A stretch of DNA of 64,000 nucleotides from Euborellia annulipes (GCA_023213315.1 JAKCPI010005022.1:1-64000), one strand, 5' to 3'; shown: positions 20,089 to 30,768, counted from the stretch's first letter. Notes: generated from the letters alone by a model not told the origin. Program-made: numbers and translations.

Positions 20089-20873
20089 TATATTTTAAAG
20101 AGGATCTAAAAAATGTCACACCACAGGCACTGAACCTTACCGAATGTCGTGCAAGGAAATACAGTATTTTCAGTTTTGGTTGGCAGGCTTTCTCATTATC
20201 TCCTGAGAAATATGAAAGCCCATAAATTGGTTTAGCGACCAAGCGCGTTTAGTTTAGCCCCGGCTCAAAGGGGGGCGGGGGGTGGTCACTTTGGATCACG
20301 TGATCGAACACTAAAATCCAGATTTACCCAGGAATTTTTCTGAAAGATATTGGCTATGCGCAGAATTTCTCAAAATCAGTATCAATTTCTTCTGAATCAT
20401 TTGAGCTTGATTCGTAGCTGGTGGTTTTACACTTGTACCCGAAGAAGAAATTTTTTTTTTAGATTGGGGCTCAATAAAGTTTTTTTTTTTTTTAATTTAG
20501 GTCTTTTTCGGAATCAAAAGCCATTTAGACCCCGTCTCTATTTATTTCAATTCCATTGGTAAAGTTATCGGATATTTTTTTCTTTTCGATGACATTATAA
20601 TGTCACAAAAGAAAGATATTTACTCGACAAAAACTTGAGAGTAACTAAATTTATTTATTAAAATAAAGAATTAAAAAAAAATAATCTTTCTTTTTTACAT
20701 TGTAATAAAAAGCTTAAAAAATTACATTTTTTTTTTTAAGGAAAAGTGAATAATTTTAGAAATTTTTTTTAATTTGGTTTCCGAGCTGACTGGGGGGGCA
20801 TCCAGGGGGCAGAGGTCCTTGCCGGGGGGGCGAATGCCCCCTAGCCCCCCGTAGCGCCGTCACTGCTCGTAAG

Positions 20874-21412
20874 AGAATATAAAATAAAACTTCTTACATG
20901 TCACATAGTTTAATATAGGACAAAACGATATTTTGTAGGCTCTACAGGTTTAATTTATTTTAAAAAATTTTTTACACTAACAACAGGACTCACCAATGAA
21001 CTAATTATTATTAACATTGCAATTTTTCTATTATATTTGTATATTTAAATATAATTTAATAGATAATTTTCTAAAGAGGTATAATTTGATGTTCAATTCT
21101 TTCCTTATTAATTTAAATAAAAAAATTATAATCATGAAAATCAATATTTTGTTTTCTATTTTCTTATTTTTCTGAAATTAATTAATATTTATAAACAATA
21201 TGTAATTAAATTAATTTAAGAATATTCAAATAATAAACAAAATTATTATTATTAACATCTGTAAATTTTATCAAAAATCACCAGAATATCACTAAAATTT
21301 ACAACGTTGCCATGTTGCACATTTATAAAATTCTTCTTTACTATTCCATGATTAAAATCTTGCGGTTCAAACAAACAATTTATTTAAGAGACGCTTTAGT
21401 TTAAGCACACTT
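20874..21412. other. AT-rich, no gene seen
   Basis: Stops in all frames, no recognised repeat. Confidence 0.5.
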
Positions 21413-22491
21413 ACAAGGGGACGGCCAAGTGAGTATATCACGGATTCGTTTGAAAAAAATTGAGGTGATACTTTGAACCAAAAAAATGTTCACGTGTCTC
21501 GGCGTTTTACTCCATAGAGCCCCGATTGGCCAAAAAAAAATAAATAAATACTGAAATAATTTTCGCGCTTTCAAGTAGTTTCTATTTGAAACATTACGTA
21601 ACAGTCAGCTGTGGCTGGGCTGGTAGCGTAGCCGACTGGTAAGTATGTGGTCCCGGGTTCGATCGATTGAGCATGCAATTTTTTTTTTTATCTTTTTATG
21701 TTACGTACCGTAACAAACAATATATTTAAAACTGTTTCATATTATTTTTTTTTTTATATTTTATTATTTTTTTTTAGTAATTAAATTTTAAAATTTTTTT
21801 TTCGAGTTTCATTAGTACAGACAGTATAGTGCTTCTCTCCTGAAATCCGAAAACAAAAATGTGCATGTAAAAAAATATCCTTTATAAACTGCGCTAATAG
21901 TCGTCTATTTATTTGTTTTGCATGTTATCTATATTCGCTTGACTGTACCTAATTTTTTTTATCAAATATAAGCAAATAAATTTTTTATTAATTTAATGTA
22001 TTTATTTAATTAATGGATTATTTTATGCCTTCTTTATTTCTTCATATATTTAAATACTGTAATAAATGATATTTTCTTCATGCATTTAAATTAAATTTTA
22101 ATTTTAAGGTAATAAATAAACTCGAAAAACAATTTAAAAAAAATTTAATTACTAAAAAAAAATAATATGAAACAGTTTTAAATATATTGTTTGTTACGGT
22201 AACATATAAAGATAAAAAAAAAAAATTTGCATACTCCGTCGATTGAACCCGGGACAACTTACTTACCAGTCGGCTACGCTACCAGCCCAGCCACAGCTGA
22301 CTGTTACGTAATGTTTCAAATAGAAACTACTTGAAAGCCCGAAAATTATTTCAGTATTTATTTATTTTTTTTTGGCCAATCGGGGCTCTATGGAGTAAAA
22401 CGCCGAAACACGTGAACATTTTTTTGGCTCAAAGTATAACCTCAATTTTTTTCAAACGAATCCGTGATATACTCACTTGGCCGTCCCCTTG
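21413..22491. mobile_element. 1.08-kb fold-back element with tRNA-like promoter in both arms
   Basis: Left arm 21413-21818 and right arm 22115-22491 are inverted copies at roughly 90% or better, starting CAAGGGGACGGCCAAGTGAG. The flanks are TTA on both sides, a 3-bp duplication as in PIF/Harbinger elements. Each arm contains a tRNA-like block: TGGCTGGGCTGG (A-box-like) and CCGGGTTCGATC (B-box-like), at 21611-21664 and inverted at 22242-22306. The ~300-bp spacer is AT-rich. There is no ORF, so the element is non-autonomous; the superfamily is uncertain. Confidence 0.75.
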
Positions 22492-22499
22492 TTAGTAAA

Positions 22500-22745
22500 G
22501 AGAGGCATAAATGTCAAACGGTGCAATTGGGCATAAGTGGCTTAAATAAGAATGCTTGGACCACCAATAGATATATTAAGCATACGAGTTTTGGATACCA
22601 GATGGCTTAAATAGAAATGCCTGACCCCACAATAGATATATTCTCTACAACGGTTATCGTCAAAAGTCTTATATGGCCTGAGTTGCCGAAAAGACTGTGT
22701 GAATGTGTGTGTGAATGTGAGTGTGAATGAGAAAAAAGTGTGAAT

Positions 22746-22778
<33 letters not shown>

Positions 22779-22790
22779 CATACGAGTATT
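22500..22790 (+). mobile_element. SINE-1 inserted into SINE-1, with direct repeat AAGCATACGAGT
   Basis: An outer SINE-1 (GGCTTAAATAAGAATGCTTGG) is interrupted after AAGCATACGAGT by an inner headless SINE-1 (from TTTGGATACCAGATGGC to its A-run at 22751-22777), after which AGCATACGAGT is repeated. This is a target duplication of about 11-12 bp from reverse-transcribed insertion. Confidence 0.8.
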
Positions 22791-22798
22791 GTTTAAAG

Positions 22799-23395
22799 CA
22801 GCGTTTCCCGACCTTTTATAGTCCACGGCACCCCAAAGGTGCGTTGGGAATAATATTACACACTAGCGGCACCCTTCCTTTTTTTTTACCCTATCAAAAC
22901 GAAATTTTTTCCGCCCTGGGGGAAATTTTTTTTTCTTGCGTGAATATCATTTGACCTTTTTTTTGGCAAAGCTTAATTTTTTCCGACATCTTCTTTTGAC
23001 TACATTCTAACATATAAAGATTAAATTGTGAAAAAAAAATATCCTCATTATTTATTTAACTCATCTTTAATAAGGAAATTATTATAATTACTTTCTTAAT
23101 ATAGAATAAATTTTATTTTTTATTTTTTTGTCTATCATACAACATTCTCATAATTTCCAATTGATAACATTTGGAAAAACATCTTGATCACTCTTCCCAT
23201 AAATAATATCAATCCTTAAATGGCCAGAAGATAAATTTTGCCGCTGCCATTTTAATCATTTGCCCTTTTTTTTTGGCAAAACTTTATTTTTTCCGGCTCT
23301 TTTTTTTATTTTTTTTCATCTAAATATCTTGCGGCACCCCTTAGGCATTCTCGCGGCACCCTTGGGTGCTGGAGCCCACCGGTTGGGAACCACTG
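22799..23395 (+). mobile_element. hAT-like element (family g), exact 8-bp TSD
   Basis: Ends CAGCGTTTCCCGACC and GGTTGGGAACCACTG, flanked by GTTTAAAG on both sides (22791-22798, 23396-23403). It splits the outer SINE-1, which resumes as GTTTAAAGTCTTAAATGGCC. The interior repeats GCGGCACCC and TTTTTTTTGGCAAA words. No transposase. Confidence 0.9.
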
Positions 23396-23490
23396 GTTTA
23401 AAGTCTTAAATGGCCTAAGTTGCCGAAAAGACTGTGTGTATGTGTGTGTGAATGAGAAAAAAGTGTGAATGTTAAAAAAAAAAAAAATTT
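23396..23490 (+). mobile_element. Right-hand part of the split SINE-1
   Basis: Continues the SINE interrupted at 22798: GGCCTAAGTTGCCGAAAAGAC, GTGTGTGAATGAG and a terminal A-run at 23474-23486. Confidence 0.85.
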
Positions 23491-23529
23491 AAAATTTAAA
23501 ATTTTTGAAAAAACTTATTAGGTAAAGTA

Positions 23530-23735
23530 CTACTTCCAGGTGACGTATTTACTCCAAAAGTTGATAGAAATCTATAATTTTATTGTAAGGAGTATATACC
23601 AAATTTCATCGAACTGGCTGCTTGAGTTTTTAAGCAATCGTGTTCACACACACAGAGACATAATGCCCAAAATGGAATCAGGGAGATCTAAAACGTGGGG
23701 GATCATCAAAATCTTAAGGGGGGGGTTCAGGAGCA
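23530..23735 (-). repeat. HINE-like repeat family 2, fragment
   Basis: Shares TACTCCAAAAGTTGATAGA, GGAGTATATACCAAATTTC and TTCACACACACA...GACATAATGCCC with 47540-47850. The longer copy starts TACTTTCTCGTG and contains TTCGACTTCGAGATTTTGAT, so it looks like a cousin of HINE-A with its own microsatellite. Confidence 0.6.
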
Positions 23736-23774
23736 ACGTTTAAACGTACTTTAAACAAAAACTAGACTTATAAG

Positions 23775-24364
23775 TAGAGACCGGATTTTAAGCAAAATGC
23801 TTATTGCTCAATTTTATAAGCAACCATTAGATATTTAATTTCTATACGAATTAGGAAAAACTAAGTGTATTGAGATTGCATTTTTTATGCTTTTTTTTTG
23901 AGTTTTCATGCTTTTTTCCCCTTTCGTGCTTATTTGAACTTATTTTAGAAATATTTATAATTTTTTTTTTTTTTTTATTAAAAAACACTTTTTCCCATTC
24001 ACACACGCATACACCAGGGACGTATATAAAGGGGGGGGGAGAGGGCCCGGCCCCCCCCAAAAAAAAAAAAAAATTTCCAAAAACCCCGCAATGCGAAAAA
24101 ATATAGCCCTGTAAAAAAAAATTTTTTCCCCAGGGTGAAAAAAATTTGGTTCCGCAAAAACAAAATTTTTCGCAGGCCGGGGCGGAATAAATTTAGTTTC
24201 TTTAAAAAAAAAAATTTGTATACGCCATTGGAATGAGTAAAAATTGCTTATGAGATGCTTTTTTTCAACTTTTATGCTTATTTAACAACTTTTTATTCAA
24301 GTTTTTTATGCTTTTTTAAGCACTTTTTTTTTCCATTTTTTTATGCTTTTTTGTCCGGTCTCTA
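23775..24364. mobile_element. hAT-like element (family h), 590 bp
   Basis: Ends TAGAGACCGGA and TCCGGTCTCTA, with many GCTTTTT/ATGCTTA words. It is the inverted counterpart of the complete copy at 54585-55171, which is the same length within three bases. The flanks here do not form a clean duplication. The middle contains CCAGGGACGTATA ... TATACGCCATTGG, which may be an older nested hAT shared by all copies. Confidence 0.8.
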
Positions 24365-25265
24365 GTTATTATTAATCACATATTAATTAAGAAATTTTTA
24401 AAATAAGCTTAGATGATTTATTTAAAATTCAACTGTCAAATTAGTTCAGCATTTTTGCAATAGATGGCAGGCTAGTCTAACAGCCGAGATAGTATTAGCC
24501 TATATTTATATATTTTTATGCTTTTATAAAAGATACATAATATATAATAACATTTATAAATTATTTATTGTTAAAAGATCAATGAAAATCAACCAAATGC
24601 ATTAAATATTATTAGCTACCATTCTGACATCTCTTGGCAAATTTTCCAATTACTTGATTTTTGGGCATACTTTTTATGACACACAACGCCATCTTATCGG
24701 GAAAAACATGCGTGACACCTTGACTCCCGTCCCCCTTAAAGTTGAATCTTTTTTGCGATTACAATACTTTCTCTTTATATTCTATAAGAGAAAGTAATTG
24801 TCAATAAATTTTATTTCAATCATGTGTTGATTCTAATAATTACATCCTTGATGATGATAATAATCCTTTGAGAATATGAGCATCAGATAGAGAAAGAGAA
24901 GAGGGAATGAGAAGAGAGAGAGAGAGAGAGAGCAAGGGTTATATCTATATTTAGAGAGAGAGAGAGAGAGAAGGGGGGAGGAGGGAATGAATGAATGAAT
25001 CAAGGCAAGTGGTGATGATGTCTGCAAGAATCCAATTAATGTTCAGGAAGCAAATAGAAACGACGACGACGACGACGTCGACGCCGTTTAATACAACTAC
25101 AAACCCCCACCCAACCCCTCATTTAAGTTGAGCGAGGAAACCCACACCTCGGATCTCATCTCTAAAACCACAAATACACACACACACAGAGAGAGGGAGA
25201 GAACTTAAAAAGGACAAAATCATTTTAAATTGTTAACTTGAGATGATATCTAATATTTAGAATAG
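24365..25265. other. No gene; microsatellites
   Basis: Includes GA-runs at 24914-24931 and 24953-24971, GAATGAATGAAT at 24985, GACGACGACGACGACG at 25061 and an ACACACAC/AGAG run near 25175. A pair of short HINE-like termini (ACTTTCTCTTTAT / ATAAGAGAAAGTAA) lies at 24770-24797 with nothing between them. Confidence 0.5.
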
Positions 25266-25267
25266 AA

Positions 25268-25445
25268 CTAGCCGCGTCGCCCGCCTTCGGTTTCGTCCCT
25301 CTCTGTCTTGATAGGGTTAGCGCAATTTTGAAGTTATCGACCTCAAATTTTTTTTAAATTAAAGCTATTTAAAATATCTACAACTTATAGAAGCCCTATT
25401 TTTTGATTTTCGAAAAAATAAATTTATTTTTTAGATTAATCGCAT
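25268..25445 (-). mobile_element. Helitron 3' end fragment
   Basis: ACTAGCCGCGTCGCCCGCC at 25268 is the complement of the Helitron 3' terminus with its CTAG. It continues into AT-rich body sequence and is cut by a HINE-A at about 25466. Confidence 0.55.
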
Positions 25446-25465
25446 TAAAAAAAAAAAGATATTTT

Positions 25466-26152
25466 AAAAAATCTGGTGTGACTGGCGCACGAGCCCCCAC
25501 CTTCTCCTTACCTCCGGAAATTTGTTTTTGTTGTGTGTGGTCCCCCCAGATTTTTTGTGTCGACAAAAATTTAGTTTCCGCCAGTATGGAACTATGAATT
25601 ACAGATGTAAAATTTATAAGTATGGGAAAATATTTATATTTTGTTACCATGGCAACCATTTCTCCTATCTTCCCTATGAAGCACAAGAGTAAAGTGGTCT
25701 TCAGACGATTTCGAGTGCAAAATGAGAATATACATTTGAAAGAGCATCTAAAAAATAATTGATTTTTGAATTTTAAAAAAAATCGTTGGAGCGAATTTTG
25801 AGAAAATCGAAAAAAAACTGAAAAAGTACATCAGTAAAGTACTAGTACTCTTTGGCCGATTTTGATTAAAAGCTTATTTTTCCGGTCCCGGGGGTGTTTA
25901 ACTTAAATATAAAATTTCATCCTCATAGCTCAATTCCTTCATGCTTAAAATTGAACACACACCCCACCCACACACCCACACACACACACACACGACAGAC
26001 AGACCATGTCGCGAAAACCACTTTTTTGGATTCAGGGGACCTCAAAAACGTAAAGATCCATCAAAATCTCGACATCGAATTTTTGACATGAAACCAATAC
26101 TTTCTCTCTATATATATATTACATATATACATAGGTAAGAGAAAGTAAAAAT
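25466..26152 (+). repeat. HINE-A repeat, complete copy with decayed hairpin
   Basis: The hairpin (25466-25553) has lost pairing at several positions, and the loop reads CTCCGG instead of CTTCGG. The body and right end (AGGTAAGAGAAAGTAAAA) are intact, with an expanded CACACCCACACACAC microsatellite near 25970. Confidence 0.9.
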
Positions 26153-26490
26153 TCGATCTATATCTGGTAGATAATTAAATTAGTAATCATTGTGTTAAAA
26201 AATAATTAATTTTCTACCCTTAATTAATTAGCTGGAATCTTTCACATGAAATGGAATAAATCCCTTGTATCCCTATGGGAAAAACTAACGCCATCTCTTG
26301 CTGCCTAGAGTAACTCGGTACTGAATCGTCTTCTAACGGCTTTTCGAGACGCGCACCTTAATAAATATTAAATACGTAGAGCTTTGTTTGTAATACGAGC
26401 ACTGTTCGTTAGCCAGTGAAAATATCTCTTAAATATAACAAAATGACGAGATGAGTTTGTGTTTATGATTAGGCCAAAATTATAATCATT
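26153..26490. other. No gene seen
   Basis: AT-rich with no recognised repeat and no ORF of note. Confidence 0.45.
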
Positions 26491-26494
26491 GATG

Positions 26495-26724
26495 AATTCT
26501 CTTTTTTCTCATTCACACTCACACTCACACAGACTTTTCGGCAACTCAGGCCATATAAGACTTTCAACGATACTAGTATCTATAATATATACTTATTGTT
26601 GGTCCAGCCATTCTTATTTGGTATCCAAATGGCTTAAATAAAATCATCGGACTGCCTGGGGTCCGAACCCGCGAATTTTGGTAGACGGGTTAACACGCTA
26701 ACCTCTACGCCATGCCCCGAGGGC
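26495..26724 (-). mobile_element. SINE-1, inverted, nearly full length
   Basis: Runs from the tail (TTTTTTCTCATTCACACTC) through GACTTTTCGGCAACTCAGG to the head complement (GGGGTCCGAACCCGCGAA, then CATGCCCCGAGGGC). It abuts a HINE-A body at 26725. Confidence 0.88.
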
Positions 26725-27475
26725 AACCATTTCTCTTATCTTTCTTATGAAGTGTAAGAGTAAAGTGTGCTTCAAACAATTTCAAGAGCAAAATGAGAAT
26801 ATACATTTTAAAGAGCATGTAATAAATAATTGATTTTTGAATGTTAATCAAAATTATTGGAGCGATTTTTGGAAAAATCTAAAAAAAAAAAATTAATTTT
26901 AAACTGGTAACCGTTGGCTCTAGTTGAAACAATTGGCTTTAATAGGAGAATTAAATTTAAGTACACAAGATGTTTTGTTTCAATGATATATTAATTTAAT
27001 ATTAACACTTTATGCATGTTTCGACACTATATGTGTCATATTTAGAAGTGAATTACATACTGTATGTAATGAAGATGACACATATGGTGTCGAAATGCGC
27101 ATAAAGTGTTAATATTAAATTAATATATCATTGATGAAAAGTGAAATTATGTACTTAAATTTAATTCTCTATTGAAAAAAAAAAAACTGAAAAAGTAAAG
27201 TATTAGTACTCTTTGGCCGATTTTGTTCAAAAGCTTCGTGTCACGTCCCAGGGAGGTGCCTAAATTAAAAATAAAATTTCAACCTCCTAGCTCTTTTCGC
27301 TCTTGAGAAATTTTGTTCACAGACACACACACACACACACAGACACAGACAGACCATGTCGCGAAAACCACCTTTTTGGAGTGGTCAAAATCAAAAATCA
27401 CGACATCGAATTTTTGACATGAATCCAATACTTCTCTCTCTATATATATAGGTAAGAGAGGAAGGGGAAGTAAAA
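26725..27475 (+). repeat. HINE-A repeat split by a fold-back element
   Basis: The body begins at AACCATTTCTCTTATC, breaks in the A-run at about 26893, and resumes at about 27176 with AAACTGAAAAAGTAAAGTA. It ends with the microsatellite and the right end GGTAAGAG near 27455. Confidence 0.85.
26938..27168. mobile_element. Fold-back element with a ribozyme-like core
   Basis: Arms GAGAATTAAATTTAAGTACA and TGTACTTAAATTTAATTCTC at the ends and TATATTAATTTAATATTAAC inside, centred near 27061. On the right of the centre is ATGAAGATGACAC, a GACAC/GTGTC stem, then GAAATGCG. That order resembles a decayed hammerhead core (the C of CUGANGA replaced by A; GAAA retained). Related in layout to 28676-28922. 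Confidence 0.6.
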
Positions 27476-27859
27476 AGACATAGCTCAATAGTTTGGCGTT
27501 TATTCGAGTATCCCCTGTACGTATACCTATCAGATTTGATTTCCGTTCTTCTTCCCTTTTTTTTCAGGAGAGAAATGAAAAGTCCATTTCTGGCGAATGT
27601 ATCCGTAGAAATGTCATTTCGAATTAGATCCTTTTTGAAATGAAAAGAGAGAGAGAGAGAGAGAGGAAATATAATAATAATAATGAAACATCTCCATATT
27701 CTGGGTAATCCTGACTCCCTCAGGGTCTTTATAAATTCAACTTGGAATCTCTCTCTCATTTTGTTTCCTATCTCGCTAGTTTGATAACACTATTATCAGT
27801 ATCCGGGGTTAATCATTTCATTATAGAAAATGGATATTCATGGACAAATTGTTGTAATA

Positions 27860-28040
27860 TATAGCTATTACCTTTGGTAAGAGAAAGTTATGTTCTGTAG
27901 CTTGGATTAATAATTCAGATTTTTTTGTGTCGACATATAGTGGTCGACAGTGGGGTATAAATGTAAAATTTATATGGGAAAATAATTATATTTTGTTACC
28001 ATGACCACCATTTCTTCTCTAACTTCGTTTAAAGAAACCT
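27860..28040 (+). repeat. HINE-A left end, decayed
   Basis: Half of the hairpin (CCTTTGGTAAGAGAAAGTT), then the GTGTCGACATATAG link and TTTTGTTACCATGACCACC. Truncated at about 28020. Confidence 0.75.
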
Positions 28041-28087
28041 GGCACTTTTTTGGAAGTTAATTCAAAATTTTTCAATCATTAACGATC

Positions 28088-28346
28088 TCAAGCCCACGGG
28101 GCTTGGAGTAGTTGGTAGCGTGCCTACTTTCTATACCGAATGTCGCGGGTTCGGCTCCCAGGCAGTCCGATGATTTTATTTAAGGCATTTGGGTACCAAA
28201 TGGCTTAAATAGAAATGCCTGGACCCACAATAGATTTATTAAAACATACGAGTATCGTTAAAAGTCTTAAATGGCCTAAGTTGCCGAAAACACTGTGTGA
28301 ATTGAGCGTGAATAAGAAAAAAGCGTGAATGTTTAAAAAAAAAAAC
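28088..28346 (+). mobile_element. SINE-1, full-length copy
   Basis: Head GGGCTTGGAGTAGTTGGTAG and GCGGGTTCGGCTCCC at A/B-box spacing; body AAATGGCTTAAATAGAAATG and GGCCTAAGTTGCCGAAAACAC; terminal A-run at 28337-28346. Confidence 0.9.
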
Positions 28347-28663
28347 TATCAAAATAATAAACTCCAAATTTGATCTTTTTAAAACTTTTTTGATAACATT
28401 TTTATATCTTCTCTACCAAAAAAGAAAAAAAATCTCTAAGCCGGACATGAGATAGACGACGAAAAAGCCCGATGCCTAGCCACATACCTAGAGGCTTTTT
28501 AGCTATCGGCTGACCTCTGCCCTCTCTCCGTAGCAAGAGCCATGAAATTGTTTTTATTTTTTAGAGCATCCTTCAAAGGGGTGCAGGAATATAATTTCGT
28601 TCCGTAATTCGCAGTGGTACCCCGTGCTGGCTTGACCTCTATCTCAGAAACTATTGTTATAAC
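28347..28663. other. No gene seen
   Basis: Mixed-composition, non-repetitive in this window. No ORF of note. Confidence 0.45.
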
Positions 28664-28675
28664 AGCTAGAACAAT

Positions 28676-28922
28676 ACTATAGTTGAGTTATATCAAGGAA
28701 GGGTTACGAAAGCAGAGTCTGGCGCCAAATTACCGACGTTGAAAGATCTCTCACCTGATGAGCATCAGTAGGCTACATAGAGCTGCCTAATATATACTTT
28801 CTTGACACTTATTGGGCCCTGACGATGGCCTCTATCTAAACCGAAACGTCGGCCCAATAAAATATTTAAAGAACAAAATTTGGCTGCCAGTCTCGGCTTT
28901 CGCAACCCTTCCTTGTTGATAT
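28676..28922. mobile_element. 247-bp fold-back element with 12-bp TSD and hammerhead-like core
   Basis: Flanked by exact 12-bp repeats AGCTAGAACAAT (28664-28675, 28923-28934). The arms are inverted copies (ATATCAAGGAAGGGTT at 28690 and AACCCTTCCTTGTTGATAT at 28904). The space between carries the ribozyme-like motif at 28810-28859. The long, variable target duplication fits reverse-transcribed insertion, and inverted ends with hammerhead motifs are known from Penelope-like retroelements. No reverse transcriptase is present, so this would be a non-autonomous relative. Confidence 0.7.
28810..28859 (+). ncRNA. Hammerhead-ribozyme-like motif
   Basis: Stem I is TATTGGGCC (28810-28818) paired with GGCCCAATA (28851-28859), nine perfect pairs. 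Next to it stands CTGACGA (28819-28825), which fits the invariant CUGANGA box. Then come a short helix (GG 27-28 with CC 41-42), GAAAC (28843-28847) and GTC (28848-28850), a permitted cleavage triplet. Stem III would be only the two pairs of AC with GU and has no loop, as in minimal type I hammerheads that work as dimers. All core residues are present by eye; cleavage is not shown. Confidence 0.6.
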
Positions 28923-28939
28923 AGCTAGAACAATGAAAG

Positions 28940-29600
28940 TATTTTTTTTTTTAATATTTATATGTGCTTTTTCCTCATTTGTTACTTTTCCGTTCTATTT
29001 TGAATATCATAAAAAAATTGTTATTTAATTGTATTAAAGCGCTATATTTTAAGACATATGGTGGGTGAGTTAGAAAAAAAAGCTTTAATTTTTTTTTTCT
29101 TAATTTTAATTCCTAAAAATTGAGGTTATATAAACATTTACGTCGAGACTTGAAACTTTTAAACAAAATAAATATTAAAGAAATTAAACAAATAATGGCT
29201 GCCCGTTTTGCAAATGGCGGAGTTGAGAGACATGCTTTTGGTTGACATTGAATTGGCATCTTCTAGCATGTGAATGTTCACCAAATGCACTTAGCATGAG
29301 CAACGGAAAAGACAAATCCTCCCGAGGGGTTCTATTTTAAAGGCGGATATTTTAGATTTTGCTCTTAAAAACAAAATTCAGACCGGGCAGAGGCTGCGCG
29401 ACTTCAAATTGGCGATCAGTCGATTACGGCTCTGATAAAAATACCTTTATTGCAAGAAAAAGAAAAAGTCTAATTCCCGAGATAGTCAATAGATGTCTCT
29501 GGCTGGTCTATTCGTATCAAGACTCGACCCTCAAATGGATCAATATCGCGTTTTTCTTATTTTTTTTTGAACATTGGCATTCAAAATATTATTAATACAA
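28940..29600. other. Mostly AT-rich; one possible short coding segment
   Basis: An open stretch at 29299-29434 (plus strand) reads ADILDFALKNKIQ then RLRDFKLAISRLRL to a stop. It is compositionally protein-like, with GC higher than its surroundings, but only about 45 residues from the previous in-frame stop, and I recognise no family. Another frame (29359-29595) overlaps it. Either could be chance. Confidence 0.25.
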
Positions 29601-29604
29601 TTAA

Positions 29605-30395
29605 GGTTGTTCGGACATTAAAGCACTTTCCTTGATTAAAAGCTAATTTTTTAATATGTTATTAATCACTATCAAATACGTATAAAATAAAATTTTGAAG
29701 CAGATCTGACACAGGGTTATCGTGTAATTAATTTTTAAAAAATTGAAATTTAACATGTAGCCTATGGGGAATAACGACGAAACGCACACATATCGAATTA
29801 TATAGGCATCTGTGCATCTGATACAAAAACAAAAAAACTTACATTTTATTAATTCACTTCCGAGGAATATGTTAAAAATAAAATCAAAAGTTTCTGCCGA
29901 CCGCTTTTAAAGATATTTTAACAAGAAAGTCAAAAAATTCTCCAAAATGACAGTCGCTAATATTTAAAAATAATGAATTCTCGAGAGTCAGACCAGCCTG
30001 GCAACGTCGCATAACATAAGTGTCTTATCTCTATGTCAGATACATTTTTTTTTTCAATTTTACAATATTTTTTCTCGCAAATCGTCCATTGTGTTTAAAC
30101 TGATTTGCATTAAACATTGTAATATATTAAATAAAATAAAATTTAAGGCGTTTAAGATTTAAAATAGATAGTTGATGAATGCAATGTTGCCAGTTCTATA
30201 TTACGTGAAATACTGCTCAAGTCGAAAGTCATTCATTTATTAATTTTGGTAATTAAATTATTAACTTAATCCAATTATAAACTATGATAGGTCACGACTA
30301 AATTATAATAAGGAATTTTGGCATTCAAATTTTTAATTTTATTTAAAAAAAAATTTAGATTCTATTATGACTTACGATGTACTATCCGAACAACC
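29605..30395 (+). mobile_element. TTAA-flanked DNA transposon, non-autonomous (791 bp)
   Basis: Inverted termini GGTTGTTCGGA and TCCGAACAACC, flanked by TTAA on both sides (29601-29604, 30396-30399). TTAA duplication is typical of piggyBac and Kolobok elements. The interior is AT-rich with no transposase frame. Confidence 0.78.
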
Positions 30396-30471
30396 TTAAA
30401 AGATGTATCAAAGAAATTTAATTAAAAAGTTAATATTCGACTTACCTTTGATGCTTTTCCTATATCTTGAT

Positions 30472-30713
30472 TGTCCCCATGACCTCCCGTGATTGGAACA
30501 AGCTCCCTGCGTCTATCTTCCCCAAAACCTACAATCTTCAGACTTTCAAGTCTAACCTCAACAGGCATCTTCTCAGTTCCCGCAGTTGAGTTCCCCCTTT
30601 ATGCTTCTCCTTTTGTTTTTATTTTCTTCCTGGCTGCATGTGACTATTGGTCATTATAGGTCTTCGGACCTTATGCACCCATTCCAAAAAAAAAAAAAAA
30701 AAAAAAAAAAATC
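30472..30713 (+). mobile_element. Jockey/CR1-like LINE, 3' end only
   Basis: Nearly identical to 2770-2988: the last ~38 codons of the reverse transcriptase ORF (ending NRHLLSSRS and stop at about 30588), the 3' UTR and a 25-base A-run (30687-30711). Severe 5' truncation. Confidence 0.92.
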
Positions 30714-30768
30714 TTGATTTGTGGCCAGTGTCGGGAAAATTAAGCATATTTTGATTTATCTACTTCAT

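Larger units (their letters stand above)
19076..20865 (+). mobile_element. hAT-like element (family f), 1.79 kb, exact 8-bp TSD, full of nested insertions
   Basis: Ends CAGTGACGGCGCTA and TAGCGCCGTCACTG are perfect inverted repeats, flanked by CTCGTAAG on both sides (19068-19075, 20866-20873). Within it lie broken HINE-A segments (about 19545-19590, 19745-19880, 20089-20120), an inverted SINE-1 tail (19587-19735) and the palindrome at 19883-20088. No transposase frame was found; the remaining interior is AT-rich. Confidence 0.9.

Noticed and set aside
20003..20242. Minus-strand ORF of 79 codons
   Set aside because: It starts inside the hAT interior and ends in one arm of the 205-bp palindrome.
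21598..21690. tRNA gene pair
   Set aside because: The two tRNA-like blocks are inverted copies within the arms of a fold-back element and lack cloverleaf pairing.
28753..28770. Second hammerhead core (CTGATGAG) within the 28.7-kb element
   Set aside because: No GAAA box follows at usable distance, and the best pairing is a local CTGATGAGCATCAG hairpin.
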